Shown here piece by piece: positions 1 to 5,824 of a stretch of DNA of 11,985 bases. The number at the start of each line of letters is the position of its first letter. The first letter of the stretch is position 1. Source of the DNA: Candidatus Nanoanaerosalina archaeon. GTDB lineage: Archaea; Nanohalarchaeota; Nanosalinia; Nanosalinales; Nanoanaerosalinaceae. Made by a program: the position numbers and the translations under genes. Where the stretch lies: contig JALDAI010000018.1 in NCBI GenBank assembly GCA_022729285.1, positions 1 to 11,985 on the forward strand, in the 5' to 3' direction. The notes beneath the pieces were generated by a model. The model did no database searches and had not been told where the DNA came from. It saw only the letters and a list, made by a program, of their open reading frames with translations.

Positions 1-559
1 ACTTTTCCCAACAAGTAGTTCTGAGGAAGCAGACTCTTTTTTATCCTGCCCAAACAATTATGAGTACAGCGATTACGAAGCATTCCAAAACCACAGAGAG
101 GAAGGTACTACAGCTACATGTTACCCTGTTATTGACGGCGAATGGAGCGATTGGAGTAGCTGGGATTGTAGCCCGGACTCTTCATGCCCAGACCAAGAGT
201 GTGGTTCAACAACTGTAGACGGTACAGAAACACGTACAAGAAGCTGTGATGACCCAGAACCAAACTGTGGAGGAAGCAGTTGTTCAGGAAGTTCAACAGA
301 ATCTAGAGACTGTACCTACAAATGTAACCATGGAAGTTGCGGAGTTGGAGAAACCTGTGAAGGAGGGACTTGTGTAGAGGAAGAGATCGACGATCCTGAC
401 CCTCCTGATGACGACGATGACGATGATAACGGAGATGATGGTGATGATGGTGATGACGACGACGATGACAACGGAGATGATGACGACATGTGTCCTGATC
501 CTCCAGATAGTGAATGTGAATGTATTGATGGATGTAACCAGCAAAGGTGTCCTTGTTAA
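1..559 (+). CDS. Secreted Cys-rich surface protein with TSP1-like module and acidic tract (5' truncated)
   Basis: The reading frame is open from base 2 to a TAA at 557-559, giving 185 visible residues; the N-terminus lies outside the window. Residues 45-104 look like a thrombospondin type-1 repeat: a WxxWxxW ladder at W48, W51 and W54, then C56, an RxRxC signature (R78, R80, C82), and further cysteines at 62, 67, 89, 94 and 104. Residues 108-124 form a second small Cys module (C108, C113, C119, C124) of the CxxGxCGVGxxCxxGxCV kind. Residues 136-162 are almost pure Asp with Asn-Gly interruptions, and the last 22 residues hold C164, C172, C174, C178, C183 and C185. TSP1 and such Cys modules are extracellular adhesion domains in known proteins, so this is probably an exported, disulfide-stabilised surface protein; its role in attachment is inference. 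The acidic tract suits high salt or Ca2+ binding. The solute-binding protein gene follows after 11 nt, suggesting co-transcription. Confidence 0.8.
   Translation, partial: LFPTSSSEEADSFLSCPNNYEYSDYEAFQNHREEGTTATCYPVIDGEWSDWSSWDCSPDSSCPDQECGSTTVDGTETRTRSCDDPEPNCGGSSCSGSSTESRDCTYKCNHGSCGVGETCEGGTCVEEEIDDPDPPDDDDDDDNGDDGDDGDDDDDDNGDDDDMCPDPPDSECECIDGCNQQRCPC
407..487 (+). repeat. Asp/Gly/Asn low-complexity coding repeat
   Basis: This stretch is built of GAT and GAC codons interrupted by AAC-GGA and GGT, and it encodes 27 residues of Asp, Asn and Gly. The Asn-Gly blocks recur 14 residues (42 nt) apart, and the nucleotide sequence around them is a near copy, which suggests local duplication. It is part of the surface-protein gene and probably a flexible acidic linker between its Cys-rich modules. 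Confidence 0.8.
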
Positions 560-560
560 A

Positions 561-565
561 AGGTG
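561..565 (+). promoter_or_regulatory. Shine-Dalgarno AGGTG fixing the GTG start at 571
   Basis: AGGTG is complementary to the archaeal 16S 3' tail (CACCT) and stands 5 nt before GTG571. This argues for 571 rather than the in-frame GTG at 547, which would lie inside the upstream gene. Confidence 0.7.
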
Positions 566-570
566 TTAAC

Positions 571-1998
571 GTGAACAAAAAAAAGTTTTTAGTGACCTTA
601 GTTATAGTTTTAGTAGTTTTAACGGCAGCCTTTGCTTTATTAAAAGAGGATAAAGTAGAAATAGGAACTTATCTTCATTCAAGTCTAAACCCTTCCTACC
701 ATAGTAGTATTGGACAAAGGTTACTTAGTGAAAATGTTTATGAAACCTTAGTAACCTACAATGAGTATGGAGAATTAAAACCTCTTTTAGCCGAAGATTG
801 GGAGTTAAAAAATGAGGATAAAGGAGTTTTCAGGTTCTATTTGAAAGAAGATGTTAAATTCCACAACGGTAGAGAATTGACTTCAGAAGATGTTGTAGAT
901 TCTCTTAATAATTCTATGAATACAGAAAGCCGGTTTAAAAATGCTGTGTTTAATATAGAAGAATTTGACATTGTTGACAAGCATACCGTAGATATAGAGT
1001 TTCCGAATAGTAGAGTGAGAAATATATACTCATTAGCACATCCTTCCGCATCTATATTAAGTCTAGAAGAAAAAGAAAGTTTAGATGAAGTAGGCGGGGT
1101 TGGAACGGGGCCTTACAAGATTTTAGATTCGTCTGAAGACATAGTTATCGGAGAGTTTGAAAAATACTATAGAGAAGTTGAAACATTTGGTGAGGTTTCT
1201 ATAAACATTATTCAAGATGATGAAAACAAGAAACTAGACTTCGATATTGTTCACGGCAGAGTTTTTGAAGAAGAGTCTGAAAAACTAGAAGAATACGAAA
1301 TTGCAAAGTATCCAGGTAACAGTATATATCTACTTGCTTTAGATTTAAAACAGAAACCATTTTTTGATAAGCAGCTTAGACAACATATATCCGGTATAAT
1401 TGATAGAAAAAGCATCTCAGAAAAAGCAGGTATTAGGTACGAACCATTGTATTCCCACTTCCCTTCTTTTCACAAAAATTATATGCCTGTTTTCAAGAAT
1501 ATGAGCAAAATAGGTTTTGAAGATAATTATTCTACAGAACTTTCAGTACAGAATTACAGCCAAGATATACAAATCGCAAAAAAATTAATGGAACAAGTCA
1601 ACACAAAAAGTAATTTAACTTTTACAAAGGAAAAGTATGAGTTCAGACACTTTATTAGTAATTATGATTACTTTAATTCATATATAACCGAGTTAAGCAG
1701 CTCATTCTATTATCCTGGTCTTTGTTTCATTTTAGACAGTGAAGGATCAGATTCAGCAGGTATTAATTTTGAAAACGAAGAGTTTGATGACCTTGTATAC
1801 AGAAAAAGGTATGAACATAGTTCTGAAGATAGGCAGGATATCTTTGAGGAGATACAGGAAAAAATGGCGGAAGAAAAACCTGTAATCCCTCTATTAGAAT
1901 CAAGACATATAGTAGGTTTATCCAATAAAGTTAATCAAGAAGATATCCATGTTACTCCTATGGGTAGCTTAGTTCTAAAAAATAAAGGAGATTATTGA
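571..1998 (+). CDS. ABC-transporter solute-binding protein, family 5 (oligopeptide/nickel type)
   Basis: A 475-residue protein of the SBP_bac_5 (DppA/OppA/NikA) type, which captures peptides or related ligands outside the membrane and delivers them to an ABC permease. Family signatures are visible: VYETLVTYNEYGELKPLLA (56-74), VKFHNGRELTSEDVVDSL (95-112) and GTGPYKI (178-184). Residues 1-5 are NKKK-rich and residues 6-24 are a hydrophobic signal or anchor segment. There is no cysteine there, so no lipobox, and the protein may stay anchored by an uncleaved segment. It is somewhat shorter than typical members (about 500-550). No permease or ATPase gene is visible nearby, so it is an orphan here; the partner could be outside the window. 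GTG571 is preferred because it has a good Shine-Dalgarno site. The surface-protein gene lies 11 nt upstream, and the stop codon abuts the 3' end of the opposing tRNA gene. Confidence 0.88.
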   Translation: MNKKKFLVTLVIVLVVLTAAFALLKEDKVEIGTYLHSSLNPSYHSSIGQRLLSENVYETLVTYNEYGELKPLLAEDWELKNEDKGVFRFYLKEDVKFHNGRELTSEDVVDSLNNSMNTESRFKNAVFNIEEFDIVDKHTVDIEFPNSRVRNIYSLAHPSASILSLEEKESLDEVGGVGTGPYKILDSSEDIVIGEFEKYYREVETFGEVSINIIQDDENKKLDFDIVHGRVFEEESEKLEEYEIAKYPGNSIYLLALDLKQKPFFDKQLRQHISGIIDRKSISEKAGIRYEPLYSHFPSFHKNYMPVFKNMSKIGFEDNYSTELSVQNYSQDIQIAKKLMEQVNTKSNLTFTKEKYEFRHFISNYDYFNSYITELSSSFYYPGLCFILDSEGSDSAGINFENEEFDDLVYRKRYEHSSEDRQDIFEEIQEKMAEEKPVIPLLESRHIVGLSNKVNQEDIHVTPMGSLVLKNKGDY

Positions 1999-2144
1999 TG
2001 CCCCAGCCGGGATTTGAACCCGGGTCACTGGCTTTCTCTCCACTGTACATAGTTTTCGCCTCCAACGCTACCCAATAATTGGACAAAAACCGTGTACAGT
2101 TGAACGAGAGGCCAGTATGATTGGCCAGACTACACCACCAGGGC
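1999..2144 (-). tRNA. tRNA-Glu(CUC) with a 71-nt BHB intron
   Basis: Read on the minus strand, the acceptor stem GCCCTGG pairs with CTGGGGC, including two G-U pairs, followed by discriminator A (1999). The D arm contains GTGTAGTCTGG, the anticodon stem is CTGGC/GCCAG with loop CTCTCGA, and the T arm is CCGGG-TTCAAAT-CCCGG. The anticodon CTC lies at 2106-2108. Exon 1 is 2105-2144 (40 nt, ending at G37) and exon 2 is 1999-2033 (35 nt, beginning at A38), giving a 75-nt mature tRNA without CCA. The body closely resembles haloarchaeal tRNA-Glu as remembered. The gene starts immediately after the stop codon of the opposing solute-binding protein gene. Confidence 0.92.
2034..2104 (-). other. Archaeal tRNA intron (canonical 37/38 position)
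   Basis: The 71-nt insert interrupts the anticodon loop between G37 and A38. Exon bases C32-T35 pair with AGAG near the intron 3' end, with 3-nt bulges CG|T and AA|A at the two splice sites. This is the bulge-helix-bulge fold cut by the archaeal splicing endonuclease. An inner stem of 8 bp (ACTGTACA with TGTACAGT, plus strand 2093-2100 and 2042-2049) extends it, with one bulged A next to the motif. Confidence 0.85.
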
Positions 2145-2176
2145 TTGTCTCTAAACAGTTTAAATGAAGTTGAAAA

Positions 2177-2184
2177 CTTTTAAA
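2177..2184 (-). promoter_or_regulatory. TATA-like box for tRNA-Glu
   Basis: TTTAAAAG on the minus strand lies about 36 nt before the first tRNA base. That would place initiation roughly 10 nt upstream of the mature 5' end, leaving a short leader for RNase P to remove. Confidence 0.5.
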
Positions 2185-2197
2185 TCAAACGCTTTCT

Positions 2198-2220
2198 AAA
2201 GAAAGAAAAAGAAAAAAAGG
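2198..2220 (-). terminator. T-rich terminator after the DUF3467 gene
   Basis: On the minus strand, directly after the TAA of the DUF3467 gene, the sequence is a run of T interrupted by single C (CCTTTTTTTCTTTTTCTTTC). Archaeal RNA polymerase terminates on such T-tracts without a hairpin, and this would insulate the tRNA gene downstream. Confidence 0.55.
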
Positions 2221-2222
2221 TT

Positions 2223-2561
2223 TTACCCGATGTAGTTGTGGGTTTCAGTGTTGGCCTCAGATCTTTCATTGATATCCTTTTTCTCAGTTATCTCAGGGAT
2301 CTCTATTTCGCCGAACTTTTCCTCATACTTTGATACGTTGTTCTCAAGTATCTTCAACATCATTTTAGCAGCTTGAGGTCTAAGAATTACAGGGTTGTGT
2401 TCTGTAACCAGCGTCTGGCTCTGTTCATCCTTCAACCTATCTATTCTTGGAGCTGTTTTTTTGAAATCCATTACGAAACGGCCTTTACCGAATACTACAG
2501 TTACAGCATCAGAGTAAAAACTTTCACCCATTTTTGAACGGAAGCTTTTTTGACTTTTCAT
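2223..2561 (-). CDS. DUF3467 family protein
   Basis: A small 112-residue protein matching the DUF3467 pattern: a hydrophobic/Gly strand VTVVFGKGRFVMDF (20-33), then NPVILRPQAAKMMLKIL (56-72), then SKYEEKFGEIEIP (77-89). The family is found in bacteria and archaea and has no established function. The last 20 residues (EITEKKDINERS...) are polar and look disordered. ATG at 2561 is chosen over TTG at 2579 because a TATA-like TTTTTAAA (2586-2593) lies about 27 nt upstream, which fits a leaderless transcript. The gene is divergent from the first glutaredoxin gene, and a T-tract follows its stop. Recognition rests on motif memory, not a search. Confidence 0.75.
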   Translation of the reverse strand: MKSQKSFRSKMGESFYSDAVTVVFGKGRFVMDFKKTAPRIDRLKDEQSQTLVTEHNPVILRPQAAKMMLKILENNVSKYEEKFGEIEIPEITEKKDINERSEANTETHNYIG

Positions 2562-2584
2562 AAGACAAAACTTGATCAACGAGG

Positions 2585-2610
2585 TTTTTAAAAATAGATT
2601 GTTTTATTAA
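2585..2610. promoter_or_regulatory. Divergent TATA-like boxes (leaderless promoters)
   Basis: In the 72-nt gap between the DUF3467 and glutaredoxin genes there are two AT-rich boxes. TTTTTAAA on the minus strand (2586-2593) lies about 27 nt before ATG2561, and TTTTATTAA on the plus strand (2602-2610) lies about 28 nt before ATG2634. No Shine-Dalgarno site precedes either ATG, so both mRNAs probably begin at or next to the start codon. Confidence 0.5.
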
Positions 2611-2633
2611 TTAGGAAAATAAGTTCTTTCATT

Positions 2634-2879
2634 ATGGTAGATATAACTGTTTATTCTACTCCTATGTGTCCTTACTGTACACAGCTTAAAGAGTACCTAG
2701 AAAAACTTGAAGTAACTTTTGAAGATTTCAACGTTGCTAAGGACAGAGATAAGGCAAAGGAAATGGTTGAAAAAACAGGGCAGAGAGGTGTACCGGTAAC
2801 CGTTGTTGAAAAAGATGGTGAAGAAACAGTGATAGTCGGTTTCGATAGAAAAAAGTTGGTTAAAACACTTGAAGTTTAA
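2634..2879 (+). CDS. Glutaredoxin/NrdH-like thiol-disulfide protein (copy 1)
   Basis: An 81-residue single-domain thioredoxin fold, the usual length for NrdH/glutaredoxin-like proteins. The active site is C12-P-Y-C15 after the first strand, followed by the cis-proline loop GQRGVP (49-54) and the VGFDRKKL segment (68-75), where the GF pair matches glutaredoxin-like families. It should catalyse thiol-disulfide exchange in the cytoplasm. CPYC is the classical glutaredoxin site, but glutathione is not usual in archaea, so reduction by the thioredoxin reductase encoded at 3615-4529 is a reasonable inference. It is apparently leaderless. Its stop overlaps by 4 nt the stop of the opposing regulator gene. 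It is a clear paralogue of the gene at 3216-3500. Confidence 0.9.
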   Translation: MVDITVYSTPMCPYCTQLKEYLEKLEVTFEDFNVAKDRDKAKEMVEKTGQRGVPVTVVEKDGEETVIVGFDRKKLVKTLEV

Positions 2880-3205
2880 AGGTTTTCAAGCTTTTCTAAC
2901 TTGTCTTCAGTCCAAGCATCCAGTCTTCTTTTTACCCTTTTCTTAACCGATTTCTTGTCGATAAAGTACTCATAAAACCTTCCTCGACCGTTCTCAGCAG
3001 ATACAGACCTTCTTTTCAACAAACCAGATGCGTTAAGCTTGGAAACATATCTTTGTACCGTTGATCTGTCTTTTCCAAGCTTTTCAGCCATCTCATCCAC
3101 TCTCATAGAGTCTTCCTCGCACAGAAGAGTTAAGACTTCTGATTCGCTTGGTGAAAACCCGTAGAGAGTGGACAATAAATCAAATATTTCTTGGGAACAC
3201 TTCAT
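2876..3205 (-). CDS. Winged helix-turn-helix transcriptional regulator
   Basis: A 109-residue DNA-binding protein of the MarR/TrmB-like winged-helix type. Residues about 20-66 carry the helices: SESEVLTLL, then RVDEMAEKLGKDRSTVQRYVSKL as the helix-turn-helix, then the wing GLLKRRSVSAENGRGRFYEYFI (61-82), with a basic stretch KKRVKRRL after it. There is no ligand-binding domain, so any sensing would be through the fold itself; cysteines at 3 and 29 are possible redox switches, which is inference. It lies 10 nt after the second glutaredoxin gene on the same strand, so the two are probably an operon, and it may control the surrounding redox genes. Confidence 0.85.
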   Translation of the reverse strand: MKCSQEIFDLLSTLYGFSPSESEVLTLLCEEDSMRVDEMAEKLGKDRSTVQRYVSKLNASGLLKRRSVSAENGRGRFYEYFIDKKSVKKRVKRRLDAWTEDKLEKLENL

Positions 3206-3215
3206 AAAGTATCTT

Positions 3216-3500
3216 TTAACTTAAAGCCTCTTTAATCTTTCCCGGATCAAATCCGATAACAACATTGTCCCCTATCCTTGTCTGTGGAACACCTCTCTGC
3301 CCAGACATCTCTATCATTTCTTTAGCTTTTTCACGGTTCTCTCCAACGTTGTAATCAACATAATCTATGCCGTTTTCATCAAGCCAGTTCTTTAGCTTAA
3401 CACAGTACGGACATGTCTTAGTTGAAAAAACTTCTACATTCTTCTCGTTTTCTTTCTTCAAACTTTCCTTCTTTTCTTCTTTTATGTCATCTATACTCAT
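3216..3500 (-). CDS. Glutaredoxin/NrdH-like thiol-disulfide protein (copy 2)
   Basis: A 94-residue protein whose core (from about residue 21) is collinear with copy 1: C30-P-Y-C33, GQRGVP (67-72) and VIGFD (81-85). It differs by a highly charged N-terminal extension of about 20 residues (MSIDDIKEEKKESLKKENEK), which could be a docking or solubility tail. ATG3500 is chosen because AGGTGG (3506-3511) stands 5 nt upstream; the GTG at 3509 overlaps that site. It is the first gene of a probable two-gene operon with the winged-helix regulator and is divergent from the thioredoxin reductase gene. Confidence 0.9.
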   Translation of the reverse strand: MSIDDIKEEKKESLKKENEKNVEVFSTKTCPYCVKLKNWLDENGIDYVDYNVGENREKAKEMIEMSGQRGVPQTRIGDNVVIGFDPGKIKEALS

Positions 3501-3505
3501 CAAAA

Positions 3506-3511
3506 CCACCT
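3506..3511 (-). promoter_or_regulatory. Strong Shine-Dalgarno AGGTGG for glutaredoxin copy 2
   Basis: AGGTGG with a 5-nt spacer to ATG3500 decides the start. A TATA-like TATATAAA (about 3545-3552 on the minus strand) lies upstream and would give a leader of about 20 nt containing this site. Confidence 0.7.
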
Positions 3512-3602
3512 AGTGGATTACAGTTCAACAATTATACACAAACATTTATATAGGTAAAGTTCGACTAAAAAAATATAACAAGACTTAACAATTCTAAGTA
3601 AC

Positions 3603-3608
3603 AAGGTG
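3603..3608 (+). promoter_or_regulatory. Shine-Dalgarno AAGGTG for thioredoxin reductase
   Basis: AAGGTG ends 6 nt before ATG3615. An AAAAAATATA box (about 3568-3577) sits at a suitable distance upstream for a short-leader transcript. Confidence 0.65.
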
Positions 3609-3614
3609 TAAATT

Positions 3615-4529
3615 ATGGAGACAAAAGATTTAGTTATAATCGGAGGAGGACCAGCAGGCTGTTCAGCAGCAGTTTACGCAGCTAGAAGCAATATTAAAAC
3701 AACAGTTATTACAGAAGATTTCGGAGGACAGTTAATGCTTACAGACCATATTGAAAACTACCTAGGTTTCAGCAAAGAAACCGGCGCATCTATCTCCGAA
3801 AAGTTCGAAGAACACGTTAAAACATACGAAAACGTGGATATAATGTTAAAAAAGGTAGAAAAAATAGAAAAAGAAAACGGCATATTTAAGATAAAAACCG
3901 GAGACGAAGAACTGTTAGCTAAAGCAGTTATATTTGCGACAGGTACAAAAGCTAAAAAACTAGGAGCTAAAGGTGAAGAAAAGTTCTTAAACAAAGGAGT
4001 AGGATACTGCGCATTATGTGACGGACCCTTATACCAGGGAGAAAAAGTTGCTATAATCGGAGGCGGCTATTCAGGAACAGAAGCAGCACTTTATATGGCG
4101 GATATAGCGGAGAAAGTCTACCTTATCAACGCAGGAGATAAGCTTACAGGAGAACCGATAACAGTTGATAAGATACCTAAAAAAGAAAACATTGAAGTAA
4201 TCAACAACGCATACACGACAGAGTTTTTCGGAGACCAACTATTAGAAGGAGTAAAATACGAAGACAGTGAGACCGGTGAAGAAAAAAAAATTGAAGTTGC
4301 AGGAGCTATGGTAGAAATAGGTAGAGTTCCTAGATCAGATACAGTAGACTTCGTAGAAAAGACAGAAGAAGGTAAAATCGTGAGCGACAACCACTGTAGA
4401 ACGTCAGAAAAAGGGTTTTATGCCGCAGGAGACGTTTCAACAATAGAAGAAGAACAAGCAATTGTAGCAGCATCAGATGGCTGTAAAGCTGCTTTAGACG
4501 CTAAAAAGTATTTAGATGAACAAAACTGA
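3615..4529 (+). CDS. trxB: Thioredoxin reductase-like FAD disulfide reductase
   Basis: At 304 residues this is the usual length of low-molecular-weight thioredoxin reductases, which pass electrons from a nicotinamide or other donor through FAD to thioredoxin or glutaredoxin-like partners. Visible parts are the FAD dinucleotide fold GGGPAG (10-15), ATGTKAKKLG (108-117), the redox centre C132-A-L-C135 followed by DGPLYQG, the second dinucleotide fold GGGYSGTEAA (149-158), and AAGDV (270-274). Two oddities stand out. The active site is CALC rather than the common CATC. The HRRxxxR motif that binds the NADPH 2'-phosphate is replaced by INAGDKLT (171-178), so NADPH preference is doubtful. It is divergent from glutaredoxin copy 2, and the glutaredoxins nearby are likely substrates. 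The tRNA-binding protein gene follows 10 nt downstream. Confidence 0.9.
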   Translation: METKDLVIIGGGPAGCSAAVYAARSNIKTTVITEDFGGQLMLTDHIENYLGFSKETGASISEKFEEHVKTYENVDIMLKKVEKIEKENGIFKIKTGDEELLAKAVIFATGTKAKKLGAKGEEKFLNKGVGYCALCDGPLYQGEKVAIIGGGYSGTEAALYMADIAEKVYLINAGDKLTGEPITVDKIPKKENIEVINNAYTTEFFGDQLLEGVKYEDSETGEEKKIEVAGAMVEIGRVPRSDTVDFVEKTEEGKIVSDNHCRTSEKGFYAAGDVSTIEEEQAIVAASDGCKAALDAKKYLDEQN

Positions 4530-4539
4530 GGCTGATAAT

Positions 4540-4878
4540 ATGAAAAAAGAAACATCGATAAAGACATTACAAAAACTAGATATAAGGACAGGAGAAGTTG
4601 TCAAAGCTGAAGAAAACACTTCAGCAAACGATGACTGTTACAAAGTAGAAGTAGACTTCGGCGAGGAACTTGGAGTACTAAAGACATCTGCTAAAGTAAC
4701 GGATAGGTACAGTACAGATGAACTTGTGGGAAAAACAGTTTTAGGCGTTGTAAACTTCCCTGATAAACAGATAGCAGATATGATGTCAGAGTTTCTTTTG
4801 CTAGGAGCTGTGGAAGAAAAAGGAGTTTCAGTGTTAACAACCGATAAAGAAGTAGAAAAAGGTACGAAAATAGCTTGA
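4540..4878 (+). CDS. CsaA/EMAPII-like tRNA-binding domain protein
   Basis: A 112-residue stand-alone tRNA-binding OB-fold (PF01588 type). Signatures are LDIRTGEVVKAE (13-24), YKVEVDFGEELGVLKTSAKV (34-53), LVGKTVLGVVNFPDKQIADM (62-81), SEFLLLGA (83-90), and a C-terminus EVEKGTKIA as in CsaA and the C-terminal domain of methionyl-tRNA synthetase. Free-standing versions bind tRNA or act as CsaA-like export-related chaperones, so the exact role is open. ATG4540 is preferred to ATG4516, which lies inside the reductase gene; GAGG at 4528-4531 is a modest ribosome site 8 nt upstream. It is probably co-transcribed with the reductase. It ends 2 nt before the opposing RNase Z gene. Confidence 0.87.
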   Translation: MKKETSIKTLQKLDIRTGEVVKAEENTSANDDCYKVEVDFGEELGVLKTSAKVTDRYSTDELVGKTVLGVVNFPDKQIADMMSEFLLLGAVEEKGVSVLTTDKEVEKGTKIA

Positions 4879-4880
4879 AA

Positions 4881-5798
4881 CTAATCAGAAGAAGGTCTGT
4901 GAGCAGTTATCTCAAACTTCATACCGTCCTCTGCTGCCACGACCTCAGGAAACTCTTTTGATGCTTCTTTAACAAGTTCAGAAGTATCATTTGTGAACCT
5001 TCTCGAAAAGTGTGTCAACACTAATTTATCAACATCAGCCTTCTTTGCAACCCTTGCAGCCTCGTAAGCAGAGCTATGTCCATGTCTTCCGTCCTCCCTT
5101 AGTTCATGTGAGAAAGTTGAGTCATGAACCAGCAGATCAGCTTTCTTAGAAGCTTGAACAACCTTTTCAGAGAACTCAGTATCACCTGTATAAACAATCT
5201 TTCTTCCAGGAACTCTTTCAACAATATCCTCCGGCTCGAACTTTTTACCATCTATCTCAACAGAGTTACCTTTCTTAAGCTCACCAATCTCCTCACAAGG
5301 CTCAAGACCGTACTCCTCCATCTTAGCTCTTGAAACCTTAACTTTTGAATCTTCAACAAAGGCATAACCAACCGAAGGTACTCTGTGATCTGTTTCAAAA
5401 ACTTTTACAGAGTAATCATCATCTTCAACAACGCTTCCTGGTTCAAGGTTTTCCGCGAAAATGTTGTATGTCCTATGGTAGTATCCAAGCTCTAAAAGCC
5501 TTTTAGTAAACTTCTCAGTTCCCTTTGGACCATAAATAAATAGAGGTTTCTTCCTTCCCTCCATTCCCATCGTCTGTACAAGGCCTAAAAGACCTGAAAA
5601 ATGGTCTGCATGCCAATGGGAAATAAATATTTTGTCAATACCCATCATACCTAGATTATTAACCATTAAACTGTTCTGACACCCTTCACCACAGTCAAAC
5701 AACATCTTAGCCCCTTGAAAATTCAGAAAATTAGCAGAAAGACTTCTGTTACCTGTAGGGACAGCTGATGACGTGCCAAGAGTGTAAAATTCGATCAT
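4881..5798 (-). CDS. rnz: Ribonuclease Z (tRNA 3'-processing endonuclease)
   Basis: A 305-residue metallo-beta-lactamase-fold nuclease that cuts tRNA precursors after the discriminator base so CCA can be added. Its motifs are complete: the start MIEFYTLGTSSAVPTGNR, FDCGEG (34-39), HWHADH (61-66) supplying H61, H63, D65 and H66, DHRVPSVGYAF (137-147), YTGDT (203-207, D206), HDSTF, GHSSAYEAA (240-248) and LTHFSRRF (261-268). Zinc and active-site residues appear intact. ATG5798 is chosen because family members start there (MIExxxLGT). An upstream in-frame ATG at 5825 overlaps the stop of the methyltransferase gene as TAATG and would add nine hydrophobic residues. Either way the two tRNA-processing genes are tightly linked and probably one operon. 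Confidence 0.95.
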   Translation of the reverse strand: MIEFYTLGTSSAVPTGNRSLSANFLNFQGAKMLFDCGEGCQNSLMVNNLGMMGIDKIFISHWHADHFSGLLGLVQTMGMEGRKKPLFIYGPKGTEKFTKRLLELGYYHRTYNIFAENLEPGSVVEDDDYSVKVFETDHRVPSVGYAFVEDSKVKVSRAKMEEYGLEPCEEIGELKKGNSVEIDGKKFEPEDIVERVPGRKIVYTGDTEFSEKVVQASKKADLLVHDSTFSHELREDGRHGHSSAYEAARVAKKADVDKLVLTHFSRRFTNDTSELVKEASKEFPEVVAAEDGMKFEITAHRPSSD

Positions 5799-5824
5799 AA
5801 CATTAAAAATTAGAAACCATAACA

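Noticed and set aside
547..570. Upstream GTG547 as the start of the solute-binding protein
   Set aside because: It lies inside the preceding gene and lacks a ribosome site, while GTG571 has AGGTG at a 5-nt spacing and follows that gene's stop.
303..578. A His-rich minus-strand frame with runs of His and Arg
   Set aside because: It is the antisense of the Asp-codon tract (GAT/GAC read backward gives ATC/GTC or CAT/CAC). The plus frame has coherent TSP1 and Cys motifs, so this is a shadow.
571..660. Lipoprotein signal (lipobox) on the solute-binding protein
   Set aside because: There is no cysteine after the hydrophobic segment, so lipid anchoring is not supported.
2042..2100. Inverted repeat ACTGTACA/TGTACAGT as a possible operator or terminator
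   Set aside because: It is fully explained as the inner stem of the tRNA intron next to the bulge-helix-bulge motif.
4516..4539. ATG4516 as the start of the tRNA-binding protein
   Set aside because: It overlaps the last codons of the reductase gene, and the added residues are outside the conserved domain; ATG4540 has GAGG upstream.
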